Shown here piece by piece: positions 47,103-58,978 of a DNA stretch of 64,000 nt (positions are counted from its first letter, which is position 1; each line of letters opens with the position of its first letter). The position numbers were made by a program, and so were the translations under genes. The notes below the pieces were generated by a model that ran no database searches, had not been told where the DNA came from, and saw only the letters and a list, made by a program, of their open reading frames with translations. This stretch comes from Sphaerolaimus hirsutus. Its lineage: Eukaryota; Nematoda; Chromadorea; Monhysterida; Sphaerolaimidae. The DNA lies in assembly GCA_964036195.1 (NCBI GenBank), contig OZ038455.1:7085855-7149854 (forward strand). Reading direction: 5' to 3'.

Positions 47103-49925
47103 ATGGACTCTTCCTCTGAAAATAGGTAAATTTTTAAACATATAACAATTGTCTCTAAAAAATGGTGTGCACCATTTCAAAAATTTCACATTGCGTAGTT
47201 CCCCGCCTACATCGCCGCCTACATCGCCGCATTATGCGCCAGCGTCGCCGCCATGGCCTCTGTGGCCTTGGCCTGCAGGTTTTTCCCCCGTCGGCTCGGC
47301 CGCATCTACTGACACCACTGACACCACGGAAGACAACCGCAGACGATTTGCTGGGTCTACACCTGGACCGGGGCAGACACCTGGAGTACCGCCACCGGTA
47401 ACAGTGCCTACAGATGGGTTGGTCATGGTCCCTGAGAGTGCAGCGGTAGCGGCGCCTGGTTTGGCAGCTACTCCCAGTTCGGCGGTGGCGTTGCCTGGTT
47501 CGGCAGCGCCACCTGGTTCGGCAGCGCTACCTGGTTCGGCAACGGCGGCACCTGTTTTAACAGCGGCCACACATACTGAGACTAACTGCGCGCTCTGTGA
47601 GTCATTAGCTGCAGGAATACCGCTGGATATAAGAGTTGGTGTGCTGCGCTATGTAACGCATGGTGTAATTAGCTGCGCTCTTTGTGATGTGATGGCGGAT
47701 GGAATGACTCTAAGTAGAGCGTTGCCTGTGTCAGCATCGATGCGTGGTTCTGCGGTCAGACCTGGTTCGTTAGCCGCACCTAAGCACCTAATTCGGTAGC
47801 AATGCCTGATTCATTAGCGGCACCTATTTCAGCAGCGGTGTCTGGTTCGGCAGCGGCGCCTGGTTCGGCAGCGGCGCCTGATTCGGCAGCGATGCCTGGT
47901 TCGGCAGCGGCGCCTGGTTCGGCAGCGGCGTCTGGTTCGGCAGCGGCGCCTGGTTCGGCGGTGGCTTCTGGTTCGGCAACGGCGCCTGGTTCGGCAGCGG
48001 CGCCTGGTTCGGCGGCGGCTTCTGGTTCGGCGGCTGAGGCGATAGCACCTGCAGCTCCGGAGACACCAGATACAACTCTAGCTGGAGCTGATACAACGGC
48101 GGAAAATGCAGCGGATGCAGATACAACGCCCGAAGACATGTGGCCTGCTGCACCTGGTCTACTTTTGCCGGTGCTCACAGAGGGACTTATCAAATGGATG
48201 GTTCAATTCCCCCCACCGGGTGTGGAGCCATTGAAGCATTCCCCACAGCCGGTGATAGTTGAATCATCGGATAGAGTGCCAGATGAATATTTGATTGCAA
48301 AGACAGAGTTGGTTAATTAACAATTACTGTATTTCTTCTAATAGAATGTTACCATTATATTTTTTGATAACTTTTGCATACAATTCTATTGGTGTATGCA
48401 ATTATATTTTGACACATTTATTTATCAAGTTATATTGGAAATTACAATTCTACTATTTCCCTGAATAAGAAAATTGACCATTCTAGATGACATTCTTCTA
48501 GAAAAAAATACAAAATTATTAAATTTTACAGAGCTGGCGTGTTATCTGCAAACGCTGGATTTGTGGTGCCTCCTGTGGTCATCACTTACGAAAATGTCGA
48601 TGAAATGATGGCGTCTTTCATGGACGAAAATGGGTATGTTAGGGAATGGTTTTGCATTTATAAATAAATTGTAAATGACATTTGACACTTTGCATGACAT
48701 TTTACATGACATTTTACCAATTCTAATTTTTTTAAATTGACATTTCCAAATTTTAGTCAGTGCGATGGTGAGCCTGAATCAAAAAAATCAAAAATTGAAA
48801 CCGATGAGGAAAGCACTGATAGTTCAAACAGCAGTGGGGGGTATGATGGGGAGGTGGAGTCTGAACCTGATGATCCAATGGATGTAGATTATGAGTACGC
48901 TGAGAGTTTTGATAGTGACTCGAGTGCATGCTCATATGTGTCTGTGGAATGCATGAAATTGAGAATGAGAGATGCATTCAAAGTCATGAACAAAATTTAC
49001 TCAAACTATGACTTGTTGTTGGAGAATGGGGAGAGAGAAAAAAAGGTGAATTGTATATATGAATGACTATTTGACATTTTTAACAATTGAAAAGATCACA
49101 TTTAACAAATAAATATTATCAGGAGCTTTCAATTCTGGAATTGGCGGCGGGCGATTACGTTCCTCTGGAGCTGTACTTGGATCTGTTGGAAAAATGCCGG
49201 GCGAAAATGGTGGACAATCTGCTTGATTTGAAAGCGGATAGCATGAGGGACATCATGTCTATTGTGCAAGTCGGGCAACGCTTCTGCGACTTGGAAATTG
49301 TGAGAGATAACCTTGTGTCAGAGGTCGGTTGGGGTGAAAATTCGATTTTGAAAAAAATATATAAAAAATATTAATACTCAGCTGCAATCTCTGAAAAAAA
49401 GGAATGGTGATAGGGAGAAAGATTTGCAGCATCAAATTAAATTTTTCAATTCACAAATTGAGACAATGGTGAAAATTGATGTGGCTAAAAATAGTGGGGA
49501 CAATGAGGAACCGACAATTCCACAATGGTTCAATTCATGTGCGGCTAGCGTGGATTCGTTGTGCAGTGTGGACTATAGATTGGAATGCGCTCCAATCAAA
49601 TTCATTTTGGCGAAATGTAAAATGAATAAATCGAATCACAAAAAAAGTGTTGAAAATGGGAACATTCACTGCAATGAGTGCAGCCAGGGCAAATGCTGTA
49701 CGGTATTGAGAAAAAGTTAGAAAATGATGTTTGATAATTTTAATTTAGGAAATTTAGGAAAATTAATATTTCACTTTTGCAGTTGAATTGGACACCGTGA
49801 CTGAAATCAAAGAACACAAGAAAATGGTGTTCTGTGGTTACTTCAGTTGCACCGTTTGCGAAGACAATCACGTGACCGACATTGATATGACTGAAAGTGA
49901 CACGGAAGATGAAATGGATGAATAA
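47103..49925 (+). CDS. Seven-exon gene with Ala/Pro/Gly/Ser repeat exon and Cys-rich tail
   Basis: Exons 47103-47125, 47199-48307, 48532-48633, 48757-49045, 49123-49323, 49382-49715 and 49783-49925 join in phase, except for one shift inside exon 2. Exon 2 is GC-rich and encodes repeats of about six residues (AAPGSA, AASGSA), plus a CALC..LA..IPL and CALC..MA duplicate pair. The frame breaks at about 47783 where 4 bases of a repeat (ttcg) seem missing; without that, exon 2 fits both splice phases. Later exons encode an acidic Ser/Asp-rich stretch, a coiled coil (EREKKELSILELAAG to LKKRNGDREKDL), and C-terminal Cys pairs (CNECSQGKCC, CGYFSCTVCED). Probably a nuclear or cytoskeletal scaffold; family unknown. 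Confidence 0.6.
47450..48045 (+). repeat. GGTTCGGCAGCGGCGCCT coding minisatellite
   Basis: Units of 18 bases (cctggttcggcagcggcg) repeat about 25 times in exon 2, with a less regular left half. GC content is far above the surroundings. Slippage here can explain the 4-base frameshift near 47783. Confidence 0.8.
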
Positions 49926-50176
49926 TTTTGCTGATTTGTGATTTTTGAGAAGAGACTGATTTTGCATACTTTTGCTTTTTTACTTGTGACGTAAAACTTG
50001 ATGGAACATTGATTGTTCACATTGTACGGTGATCGTGAAGATTTCAATAAATGATTTGAAATGGAAATTTGATATAAAAATTAAAATTTAAAAAAATTTT
50101 AAAAATTTTACAGTGTTGCTCAACTGGAAAAAAAATTGAAAAATGTTGCTTTTTTCTTTAGACTAGCACTACTAAT
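49926..50176. other. 3' flank, no gene
   Basis: AT-rich DNA with AATAAA at 50046-50051, a likely poly(A) signal for the seven-exon gene. Confidence 0.45.
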
Positions 50177-50627
50177 GAGATCGATATCTCTTTCCCATCA
50201 AAAGTTATAGCGCTTCAAACTTTTCCCTCCTATCCACATAAATAACCACATGCATGCAACTTCAAAACTCCATATCTCGGCCATTTCTCTGCCTATTTGC
50301 ACCAATGAACAGTTAAAATGATCAGAATGACATGGAGATATCGTTTTTATTCACAGTCTAATTGTATGCATTTTTATTATGACAATTTAATTCAAGAGTT
50401 CGCATTAATTTCTTGTATGGGAAATCTGCTGAAATATACGGATAGTCTAGTACTAAAAACGATATCTCCATGTCATTCTGATCATTTTAATTGTTCATTG
50501 GTGCAAATAGGCAGAGGAATGGCCGAGATATGGAGTTTTGAAGTTGCATGCATGTGCTTATTTATGTGGATGGGAGGGAAAAGTTTGAAGCGCTATAACT
50601 TTTGATCGGATCAGGAAGCCCTATCTC
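50177..50627. mobile_element. Foldback element with ~170-bp inverted arms
   Basis: The left arm (50177-50347) and right arm (about 50456-50627) are inverted copies over nearly their full length: 'catcaaaagttatagcgcttcaaacttttccctcc' and 'gcaaataggcagag.aatggccgagatatggag' pair. The loop is about 110 bases. No coding capacity. The right arm merges into the dispersed repeat starting at about 50587. Confidence 0.75.
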
Positions 50628-50960
50628 ATTTTTGTTTCATTGAGTTTCTCTCGATCAGGAGTTTACGATAGCATGTTCAAAAAGAAAAATTTTCCGTAAA
50701 TTTCGCATTTCGAAATCCGGCCAAATCGATATATACACAATATTGTATCGCCTATTTGACCTAAGAAATGAACTCTCCAAACATTTGTCATCATTTTAAA
50801 AGTGAAATGACTAAAATCGGCCCAGAAATAGTCGAGTTATTGATGTTCAAAGTTTGCATGTTCTGAGCGACACGCAAAATTTTCGCAAATGACCATCTTT
50901 TTATAGACCCGCTCTATCTCCGGTCTGGGGCATCGTAGCGAAATTTCCTCGGACTTGTAA
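50587..50960. repeat. Dispersed repeat, copy 2
   Basis: Matches 117-470 in order and orientation (gcgctataa, gatagcatg, catcattttaa, atcggcc.agaaatagtcga, tgaccatctttttatagacc). Its start coincides with the end of the foldback arm, so both may be parts of one larger element. Confidence 0.6.
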
Positions 50961-51551
50961 CTAGCCCCGACCTGAAACCATATTATATTAAAAAATCAAC
51001 AATTTTCACCGAGCGGTTCCCGAGATATAAACACGTGCCGGCAGGCCGACCCCCCCCCCCCGTCGAAATGCTACCCTCGATTTCAGCTATGATTGGTACC
51101 CATCATTTCAGCTATGCCAAATTGATGTCTGAATGAATGACTTTGAACCATTATACTTAGCTTTGACTGTCGAATGCACTTCTATTTATGTAGCTGTCCA
51201 GTTGTTCACCCCCTGCCATGAGTAACTGAGTAATCGCGCCACACTCGGGATCGACCATACCAAAAAACAGTGTGATTTTCATTATTTTGACAACAAAATA
51301 ATGTGTGGAGTGAAATTAATGAAGCAAAAAATACCGATTCCATTGTTTACTGCGCCTTTCAGTGATAATGCGCCACCTCCAATAATGCGCCATCATCGTA
51401 TGAAACCAAACGGGAACGAACATAAGACGCAACAAAACATTCTCTTTAATTGGAAACGCATTTTCAAAACGTCTGCCACAAAGTATTATAGAAAAACCTC
51501 TCGAACACGTTTCCTTTCGTTTCGAACCCAGATTTGGCAACAGAATATACA

Positions 51552-51994
51552 TACCGTATTTCCCCGAAATACCCCCCGGGGGTGATTGTTTCATAGTGCT
51601 CCCGAGAGGGGGGGGGGGGGGTTAAACGAGGGGGGGGGGGTTATTATTTCGCCATAAATTTTTTGAAATCGTAGTACAGAATCGTTGTTTGTGATGTGCG
51701 CTGGGGTAGAAAAATGCATCAATAACTGACATGTATCAACTCCTGTATACTAACATTAGTACGTAGATGGTATAAACACTGCTCTCACGTGATTCCGACA
51801 TTGTTTTAACGTGTGTTCTGCACTACGCAGAACACAAACTGCAGTATTTGTCATGTACGTTCTCTTTAAACTCAATTTGGGGGGGGGGGGGTATTTCGAG
51901 GGGGGGGTGATTGTTTCATAGTGGTCTCGAGAGGGGGGGGGGGGTTAAACGGGGGGGGGGTATTTCGAGGGGGAGATTTCGAGGAAATACGGTA
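51552..51994. mobile_element. TACCGTATTTCCTCGAAATA MITE, copy 1
   Basis: Inverted ends TACCGTATTTCCCCGAAATACCCCCC and GGAGATTTCGAGGAAATACGGTA. G-runs (aggggggggggg) follow each arm. An inner segment has 'gtgttctgcactacgcagaacacaaactgc', itself a hairpin, also seen at 58350. No ORF is conserved. 51061-51551 and 51995-52950 show nothing further that I can name. Confidence 0.7.
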
Positions 51995-53029
51995 AACCTA
52001 TGCTCACCTCTCTGGCAACCCTTCGAATATTTTCAGGAGAAATCTAAAAACCTCTTGAAACGTTCATGGCTAAGTTGGACATACATTTGACCGGCAAATC
52101 ATGCCCTACAAGTGTAGGTATATAGTTCACGTTTGTCAACTAATTCTCTTGTGCATGCTGTGCACCAGAGAATTTTTTTGTCAATTTATGGTCGCTCACC
52201 GCGGTTACAACCTTGACTTGTTTTCTGCTATAACCCCTGATTTGCAAGGTCGAATTTCGCGCCATTGGCCTAGAATGTGTCCCCTGGCTCGTTGCCAGTG
52301 CACACATTCAATTGAATTGCTCCATGAGCGATTTAAGGTGTTTTTATTGGCATGTCGTTTGCGCTGGTTGTTTTTTCGTTGATGTGCCATTTTCAAGCCA
52401 TTGTGACATCAAAAATGACATTTTCAGTCACTATCGTGATTCGTGACTGACGGGCTGAGCTTGGGCCTGTACATGCAGATTTTTGCCCTGCAGCATGACG
52501 ATGACATATTTAAGCAATAAGCATAAGAATGTAATTATATTTCTCCTGTGAGATGTGTATTTACATGAAGAATAAGATCAAAATCATAACAAAGAGAAAG
52601 TATAATATTTAAGTATGCTGTCTTTGAAAAATAAAAATGACAAAAATGAGAAAAATAAAATGAAGTTCATCACAAAAGAAGATACTATATTTATCCATTT
52701 AAGCCGGCCCATAAATGATAATGTAAAGTTACTCACAAGAGAAATTATGTGGATAAGCTTTTAAAACCTAGAATTGGGCAGCAGCTGTTCCAAAAATTTT
52801 CATAATTATTTCTCTTTTGTGTGATGTTTTTCATTGTTATTTATGGGTCTGGTTAAGGGGATAAATATTGTTATTTTCTTTTGTGATGAACCTGTCATTG
52901 TTATTTATGGGGGAGACCATACTTTAATATCATAAATATATTCTCTTTGTGATATTTTGGCCATATTGTTCCCTTATTATTACCCACCTACTGTATTTCT
53001 ACACATTATCCCCACAACAATTGACCCCC

Positions 53030-53350
53030 TCCCTCAAAATACCCCCAGTTTTGAATGATCATGAGGAAAAATACCCCCCCCCCCCAAAATACCCTGGTCT
53101 GGAAAAATGGTCTACATCATGTATGCAATGTGTTGACACCTATTTACATTAGGTATAAATTTCTACCAATTTGCATCACAGCTACACATATATGTGGAAA
53201 TATATCGAATTTTGTTACATTTATTATCTGTTTTGGGTATGTAAATATATATATTCTATATGTATGATCATTCACACAGATTTCTATTATAAATCCCCTC
53301 TCGTGATAAAATAAAAACATGCCCTCTCGAATTAGCCCCCCCCCCTCAAA
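53030..53350. repeat. Remnants of the TACCGTATTTCC MITE family
   Basis: 'ccctccctcaaaatacccccag', 'aaaataccccccccccccc' and 'aaaatttgctgatgaaaaaataaacccccag' are fragments of the interior of the MITE family at 51552 and 57640. Termini were not found. Confidence 0.45.
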
Positions 53351-53551
53351 ATTTGCTGATGAAAAAATAAACCCCCAGAGTTGTTTTAAAACATGGTAAC
53401 TGGACAAATACAATTCCTTTCTGATACTTAGGCCACCGTATGTTATGGTGGCCTTGATAGACATAAAAGCGTGCCGACAACTGAATATCTCGAACATAAC
53501 AAGACATTTTGATATCCACCACAAAACAAAACCCAAATCAATTTGCTCAAA

Positions 53552-53689
53552 AAATGCACAAAGTTTGCCTACTTCTAGTTGTGCTGCTGGCTGCCAGATC
53601 AGTCTCTGCTAATGTTAGTCCCAATATGAGCTATCAGGAGGTCAAATCAACGACATTGTTCAAGGGGAAAGTATTGAAAAATTGGATGT
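53552..53689 (+). CDS. Short ORF with signal peptide, possible first exon
   Basis: 45 residues starting MHKVCLLLVVLLAARSVSA, a clear secretion signal, then NVSPNMSYQEVKS. It ends at TAA, or continues by splicing from GTATTG (53671) or GTAAAT. Short Cys-bearing candidate exons lie near 53807-53900 (KCSYYSECSHSLGKC) and 57780-57868 (GCPPSSMNSNCSKN), but phases do not prove a link. It may be a secreted peptide gene. Function unknown. Confidence 0.35.
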
Positions 53690-54286
53690 AAATGTTTACT
53701 TGCCGTTTATCACTTGAGTTGCTGCAAATAAGGTACCTGCAAATTTCAGGTCCTTACTTTGAGAAATGCTAAAAACTCTAAACTTCATAAACTTCATCGT
53801 TAGGTTACTTCACTCCTGACTCCAGTCTTTTAATGCAACATAAATGTTCGTATTATAGTGAATGTTCTCATTCATTGGGAAAATGTCATCCATATGACTA
53901 GTAAGGGATTGTCTTTGTGCTTCATTGGGGTCGGTTCCTTTTAAAGATAATTAGCATAACATCCATTGAGTACGTTTGCATTTACAAAACTTCACTGGGA
54001 TGCACCATCCTGCACACAAATGTATTAATTTTAAAATATCACATAAATTTATTATACCGTATTTGCTCGAAATACCTCCCCCTCGAAATACTCCCCTCAA
54101 AATACACCCCACTAAATACCCCCCCTCCTCAAATGGGCACTGAATAAATTAGCCCCACTCAAAATACCCCCCCCCCAATTGAGTGTAAACAGAACGTTGA
54201 TGACAAAAGCTGCGGTTAATGACCCGGGCAATGCATAACACACGCAAAAAACAATGATTGAGTTACGTTAGAACATGGTTTATAGG

Positions 54287-54457
54287 TACCGTATTTCCTC
54301 GAAATACCCCCAAGGGGTTATTTTTTCAGAGTGGAAATTTTGAGGGGGGGTATTTCGAGGGGGGGTTTTTTTTTTCCTCAGCTCGAAAACACTGGGGGTA
54401 TTTTGAAGGGGGGGTTAATTCAAGGGGGGGGGGGGGGTAAATCGAGGAAATACGGTA
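54287..54457. mobile_element. TACCGTATTTCCTCGAAATA MITE, copy 2
   Basis: 171 bp, inverted ends TACCGTATTTCCTCGAAATACCCCC and GGTAAATCGAGGAAATACGGTA. Interior is G-rich. A one-sided relic of the same family lies at 54056-54180. Confidence 0.75.
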
Positions 54458-54524
54458 TATAAAGTGGCTGTAGACACTGATACATACTGTTTTTTTTGTT
54501 GCATTTTTCTACGTCTGCGTCAAC

Positions 54525-54720
54525 GATGGAAAAAACACAGAAATTGAACACAGAAACTCATTGAGTTTCTGTGTTTTTGTTTTACACAGAAACACGGAAA
54601 CTCACAAATTTTGAAAAACTCAAAACTCAAATGAGTTTTTTTTGGAGAACACAGAAACACAGAAACACGGAAACACAGAAAAGTTTTTTGAGTTTTTGTG
54701 CTTTTTCAGTGAAGTGGTTG
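54525..54720. repeat. 'acacagaaac' repeat, copy 1
   Basis: Words 'cacagaaactc', 'cacggaaacacag' and 'actcaaatgagtttttttt' with internal palindromes. Similar sequence recurs at 55706-55800 in the same orientation and at 56690-56890 inverted. Confidence 0.65.
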
Positions 54721-54889
54721 AATGCACATTAATTAAGTTTAACTAAACAAGATAAGACATGTATAGTATGTAAATATGTACCTAATGTATTCATATTTTA
54801 TAATGGTGCAAAAAAGAAATTAAAGATGGCATGCACATCTCATGGTATTTAGATTTGACAATTTACATTTTGACATTTAAGTATACCTT

Positions 54890-55240
54890 ATATCCTCGAA
54901 TAAACCCCCCCTCAAAATGGACTGGTGAAATAATAAGCACCCCCCCCCCCTCGAAATACCCCCCTCCGGGATGATGTACATCATGTATCCAATGTACATT
55001 GTCTATTCATTACTGCTAATTTGCATCGCAGCTACACATAGACTGTACTATGTTGTTTATCTATCTACATGTTCATTTCAAATATATCCTGTTTGTATGC
55101 ATTTATAACCTGTTTTTTATGTATGTAAATGCCTAGTATTTACTACGATCCTTGTGAAATTTTCAGACAAAATAATTAATGCCCTTCAAATAAGCCCCCC
55201 CTCAGAATTTGCTGGCAAAATAATAAACCCCCAGGGGTAA
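54890..55240. repeat. Decayed MITE interior
   Basis: 'cctcgaataaacccccc', 'atgatgtacatcatgtatccaatg' and 'ataagccccccctcagaatttgctggcaaaataataaacccccagggg' match interior parts of the TACCGTATTTCC family at 53030-53350 and 57400-57721. Confidence 0.5.
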
Positions 55241-55505
55241 TATGGTAGTTGTACAGGGGTGGGCATCTTCAGTTACCGCTGGAAAAACGCTATAGCTTGA
55301 GCTACGGTTGAGCTATCACAGTGAAATTTTAACACAATGGAGTAGACTCCATAGGACACCTATTATGAAGTTAACAACCCAAACGGCCACATTTTGGGTG
55401 AGTTGAGGAACACACAGTTTTTAGTGTAATTTTGTGACTTGGCATCATCCACAGGATAAATCGAGGGTGGCATTTTAGGGGAGGGGCTCACCGGTCTTTG
55501 GTGTG

Positions 55506-55705
55506 NNNNNNNNNNNNNNNNNNNNNNNNNNNNNNNNNNNNNNNNNNNNNNNNNNNNNNNNNNNNNNNNNNNNNNNNNNNNNNNNNNNNNNNNNNNNNNN
55601 NNNNNNNNNNNNNNNNNNNNNNNNNNNNNNNNNNNNNNNNNNNNNNNNNNNNNNNNNNNNNNNNNNNNNNNNNNNNNNNNNNNNNNNNNNNNNNNNNNNN
55701 NNNNN
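55506..55705. other. Assembly gap (200 N)
   Basis: Exactly 200 undetermined bases. The right edge begins inside an 'acacagaaac' repeat, which probably caused the gap. Confidence 0.95.
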
Positions 55706-55800
55706 ACTCAAATGAGTTTTTTTTCAGAGAACATGGAAACACGGAAACACAGAAAATACGGACATGTTTTTTGCGTTTTTTTCAGGCACATGATTTGAAC
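55706..55800. repeat. 'acacagaaac' repeat, copy 2 (truncated by gap)
   Basis: Starts actcaaatgagtttttttt and continues 'acatggaaacacggaaacacagaaaa', matching the end of the 54525-54720 copy. Confidence 0.6.
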
Positions 55801-56324
55801 TGAACAATGTGAGTATGAACATACATAACGTATGGGTGTATAGTATTTTTATATTTATTGTATATTTATTTACACCCCCCCTTGAATAAACCCCTCCCTC
55901 AAACCCCCCCTCTTGAATGATGTACGTCATGTATGCAGTGTATTTACATGATGCATTTTTTGATGCCAGTTAGCATCGCAGACACACATATACCCTAAAT
56001 CCTAGAATAAGGACCCCAGGGACGAGATTTAATTCTCACATAATGCACCCTACGTGCATGTAATGCAGAGTTGTTAAAAGGTGGGTAAGTTTACTGGCAA
56101 AATACGCGTATGTGAGTACGCGGTAAATACATTTACATATACTTTTCAAAAAAATACTGTACGCACTTGTACGCGCGCACTTTCAAAGCATACGCGTACG
56201 GAAAATGTATTTCTGAAAATTCAATGCGGGACATATTTATAAAGTAACTACACTGCTATGAAGTGACTGCAGTTGACATCTATCTTGCGCCAAATGGCCG
56301 CATATATACGAAGCAAAATTTTTT

Positions 56325-56525
56325 TGGCGCTGGCGCTATTGGCGCTTGGCGCCAATATCCTCTGGCGCCATTGGCGCTTGGCGCCGTGGTCTAGAAAAGC
56401 GCCATGGCGCTTTTGGCGCTTGGCGCCATTTTGCTCTGGCGCCATTGGCGCTTGGCTTGGCGCTGGGGTTCGGAAAAGCGCCATGGCGCTTTTGGCGCTT
56501 GGCGCCAAAGTCCTGGCGCTTTTTC
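56325..56525. repeat. GGCGCCA palindromic cluster
   Basis: 'attggcgcttggcgcca' and 'aagcgccatggcgcttttggcgcttggcgcc' words are repeated about twelve times. All are near-palindromic and can pair with each other. The same words occur at 3119-3186 and 35362-35385. Open frames through it are a by-product of the repeat. Confidence 0.7.
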
Positions 56526-56689
56526 CATCACTAGTCCCTAATATTGTCGAAACCACCGGGAGATGCAGACACCATTTTTTGGATACTTATTTCATCGTTA
56601 AACTTGGATACTATGTACATATTTACACACTACACATACATGCATACCTTATGTAAAAGCACATACACACATTGTTCAGTTCAAATCTT

Positions 56690-56890
56690 GTGCCTTCAAT
56701 TGCTTGGATAAAAAAAACTCAAAAAACATTTCCGTATTTTCTGTGTTTCCGTGTTTCTGTGTTCTCCAAAAAAGAACTCATTTGAGTTTCCGTGTTTTTC
56801 AAAATTGTTGAGTTTCCGTGTTTCTGTGTTAAACAAAAACACGGAAACTCAATGAGTTTCCGTATTTAATATGTGTGTTTTTGCCATCGT
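56690..56890. repeat. 'acacagaaac' repeat, copy 3 (inverted)
   Basis: Reverse complement of the 54525-54720 copy, including tttttgagtttccgtgtt and aatgagtttccgt words. Between 56890 and 57400 nothing is recognised. Confidence 0.6.
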
Positions 56891-57399
56891 TGTGTACATC
56901 ATGTAAACTCGGCAGACATGAAAGGAATCAATCGTCTGACGGGCTGTGTGAATGAGCGCCGCCCAGACTTCGCACTCCTCGCGTAGGGGCGTACAAATAG
57001 AAAATTAACAATAGTTAAGTGAAATCTAATAGATTAAATTAGAATTTAGTAGTTACATTTAATAAATATTAGGTAAGTTTTTTATTTATTATAACTTAAA
57101 TATCTATATTATTATATCGACAGCAATTTCAAGAGTCACCAATTGACCTAAATTCGTAGTGATGTATTTACAATTTTGATTGTTTTGTACACGTACGTAT
57201 TTTCCAGGGGGGAATTTGTCCGCAGTGTTACTGTAATATTTCTCACAATTCAAACTTTATAGAACTATGTGTCTGTCAAATAAATTTTATTCCTACATTA
57301 AAAAGTCTTAATTGGATAACACGAAATTGAATTGAATTCCGTTAATTCAATTGAGTCAACTGATAAAATATTTTATTCAAGGTGTGCGCTATTTCGCAC

Positions 57400-57722
57400 C
57401 TATCTTTGAGATCACTGATGTTTCATGTCTGCGAAGTTTATGCAATGTACCTGATGTATATATTGGTCGCAGTTTGCATCGCAGCTACACATATACTAGT
57501 TTGTGTAGTGTTGGATGTTGACATTATCCAAATATACCCTACTTGGACACGTTGATTACCAGTTTTGGGTATACAAAAGCGTACTCTTTACTATGAATTT
57601 TGTGAAAATTTCTGTCGAAATAATAGACACCCCGTCAAATAAGCCCCCCCTCGAAATACCCCCTAAAAATATCCACTCTAAAAAAATAAACCACCTGGGG
57701 GTATTTCGAGGAAATACGGTAT
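57400..57722. mobile_element. TACCGTATTTCC MITE, right half
   Basis: Ends 'gggggtatttcgaggaaatacggta'. Interior words 'gcatcgcagctacacatata', 'aataagccccccctcgaaatacccc' match the other copies. The left terminus is missing. Confidence 0.6.
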
Positions 57723-58116
57723 TAGGATGCCCTCTCTTCTAGACTTGTTTTATACCACAATCTGAAATCAATTGCACACAGATGGGCTGTCCACCTAGCA
57801 GCATGAATTCCAACTGTTCCAAAAACATTGGGAATATTGGGGACACGTTTTTGAAGGGCCAAATGTAAATAATTTGTCACAATGAAGAACTGAAAGTGAT
57901 AATGTAATTTTCATTGATTCTTTGGTTCTGAACACATTTCAATGTCTAATTACATCAGATGGGTAGAGTTTTTCAAATCTGGATGCATGCATTTTTGATC
58001 TATGAATAGCAATTGGTAACAACAATAAACATCTTAAATAGTGAAGAAAAAGTGGAAACAAAAACAATAATGAATACTTCACAGCTTCGCTTGCTAAAAT
58101 ACAGAGTTGTTAAAAT

Positions 58117-58544
58117 TACCATATTACCTCGAAATACCCCCAGGGGGTTTATTATTTCGCCAGCAAAATTTCAGGGGGGATAATTCGAGGGGGGGTTTAT
58201 TCGAGGGGGGGTCTATAATTTCGCCAGAAATTTTCAGAAATTCCGCATACTCAGACGTAGAAAAATCAAGCGTTTACATAGATGTATATGTGTTTTTAGG
58301 CATATATAACTGTATATAAACATAAACCCTTCCCTAACATCACGCAATCATCAGTCTTAACGTGTGTTCTGACTTGTACAGATCACAAACTGCGGTATTT
58401 GTCATGTACGTTCTCTTTACACTCAATTTTAGGGGGGTATTTCGAGGAGGGGGGGGGGTTATTTTTTCCTCAGCCGAAATTTAGGGGGGGTATTTCGAGG
58501 GGGGGTTAATTCAAGGGGGGGGGATAATTCGAGGTAATACGGTA
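58117..58544. mobile_element. TACCGTATTTCC MITE, copy 3
   Basis: Inverted ends TACCATATTACCTCGAAATACCCCC and GGGGATAATTCGAGGTAATACGGTA. Interior includes 'aacgtgtgttctgacttgtacagatcacaaactgcggtatttgtcatgtacgttctcttta', matching copy 1 at about 51809-51870. Confidence 0.75.
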
Positions 58545-58678
58545 ATCAACTTTTTAAAATGTGTATGTAAACAACGTATTTTTTACACATCACAAAGTAA
58601 AGAAAACAATGCTTTTTTACATGTATGCATGCGTAAATGGGCTATTTACAGAGGCCCCGGCTGGGGAAAGTGTATTAT

Positions 58679-58978
58679 GAGTTATTGATATGTTTATGTG
58701 GAATATTTAGGTTAAAAGGTCAAATAAGTTATTATTAGGTTTATAAATATGAAATTAGGCTCATTCAACTCACCGTAATTTTCTGATCATTATTATATAT
58801 ACATTTACATGGTTTACTTGCAATTTGGGAAAGTCAAATCTTGTAAAATATTTATGTGCAACGTACTTACTTAGGCCAGCGTCCTAATAGAGAAATGGTG
58901 CCTTGTGTACAACTAGCATTTACGGTACGAAGCCCTTCTCGTAGGCATAATTATTTAACCCTGCTCACTGTTTATTAT
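58679..58978 (+). repeat. LTR fragment of a second BEL/Pao copy
   Basis: About 300 bases match the reverse complement of the LTRs of the 12.9-25.5 kb element (for example ggaatatttaggtt.aaaggtcaaataagtta and gaaattaggctcattcaactc). It breaks off and is joined directly to leader sequence (ccggcatttgacaaggagtc), so roughly 1 kb of LTR and primer-site region is deleted. Confidence 0.8.

Noticed and set aside
47232-48193. Antisense ORFs rich in Ala/Glu/Pro or Pro/Leu/Asn
   Set aside because: They mirror the 18-base coding minisatellite of exon 2, which is open in several frames.
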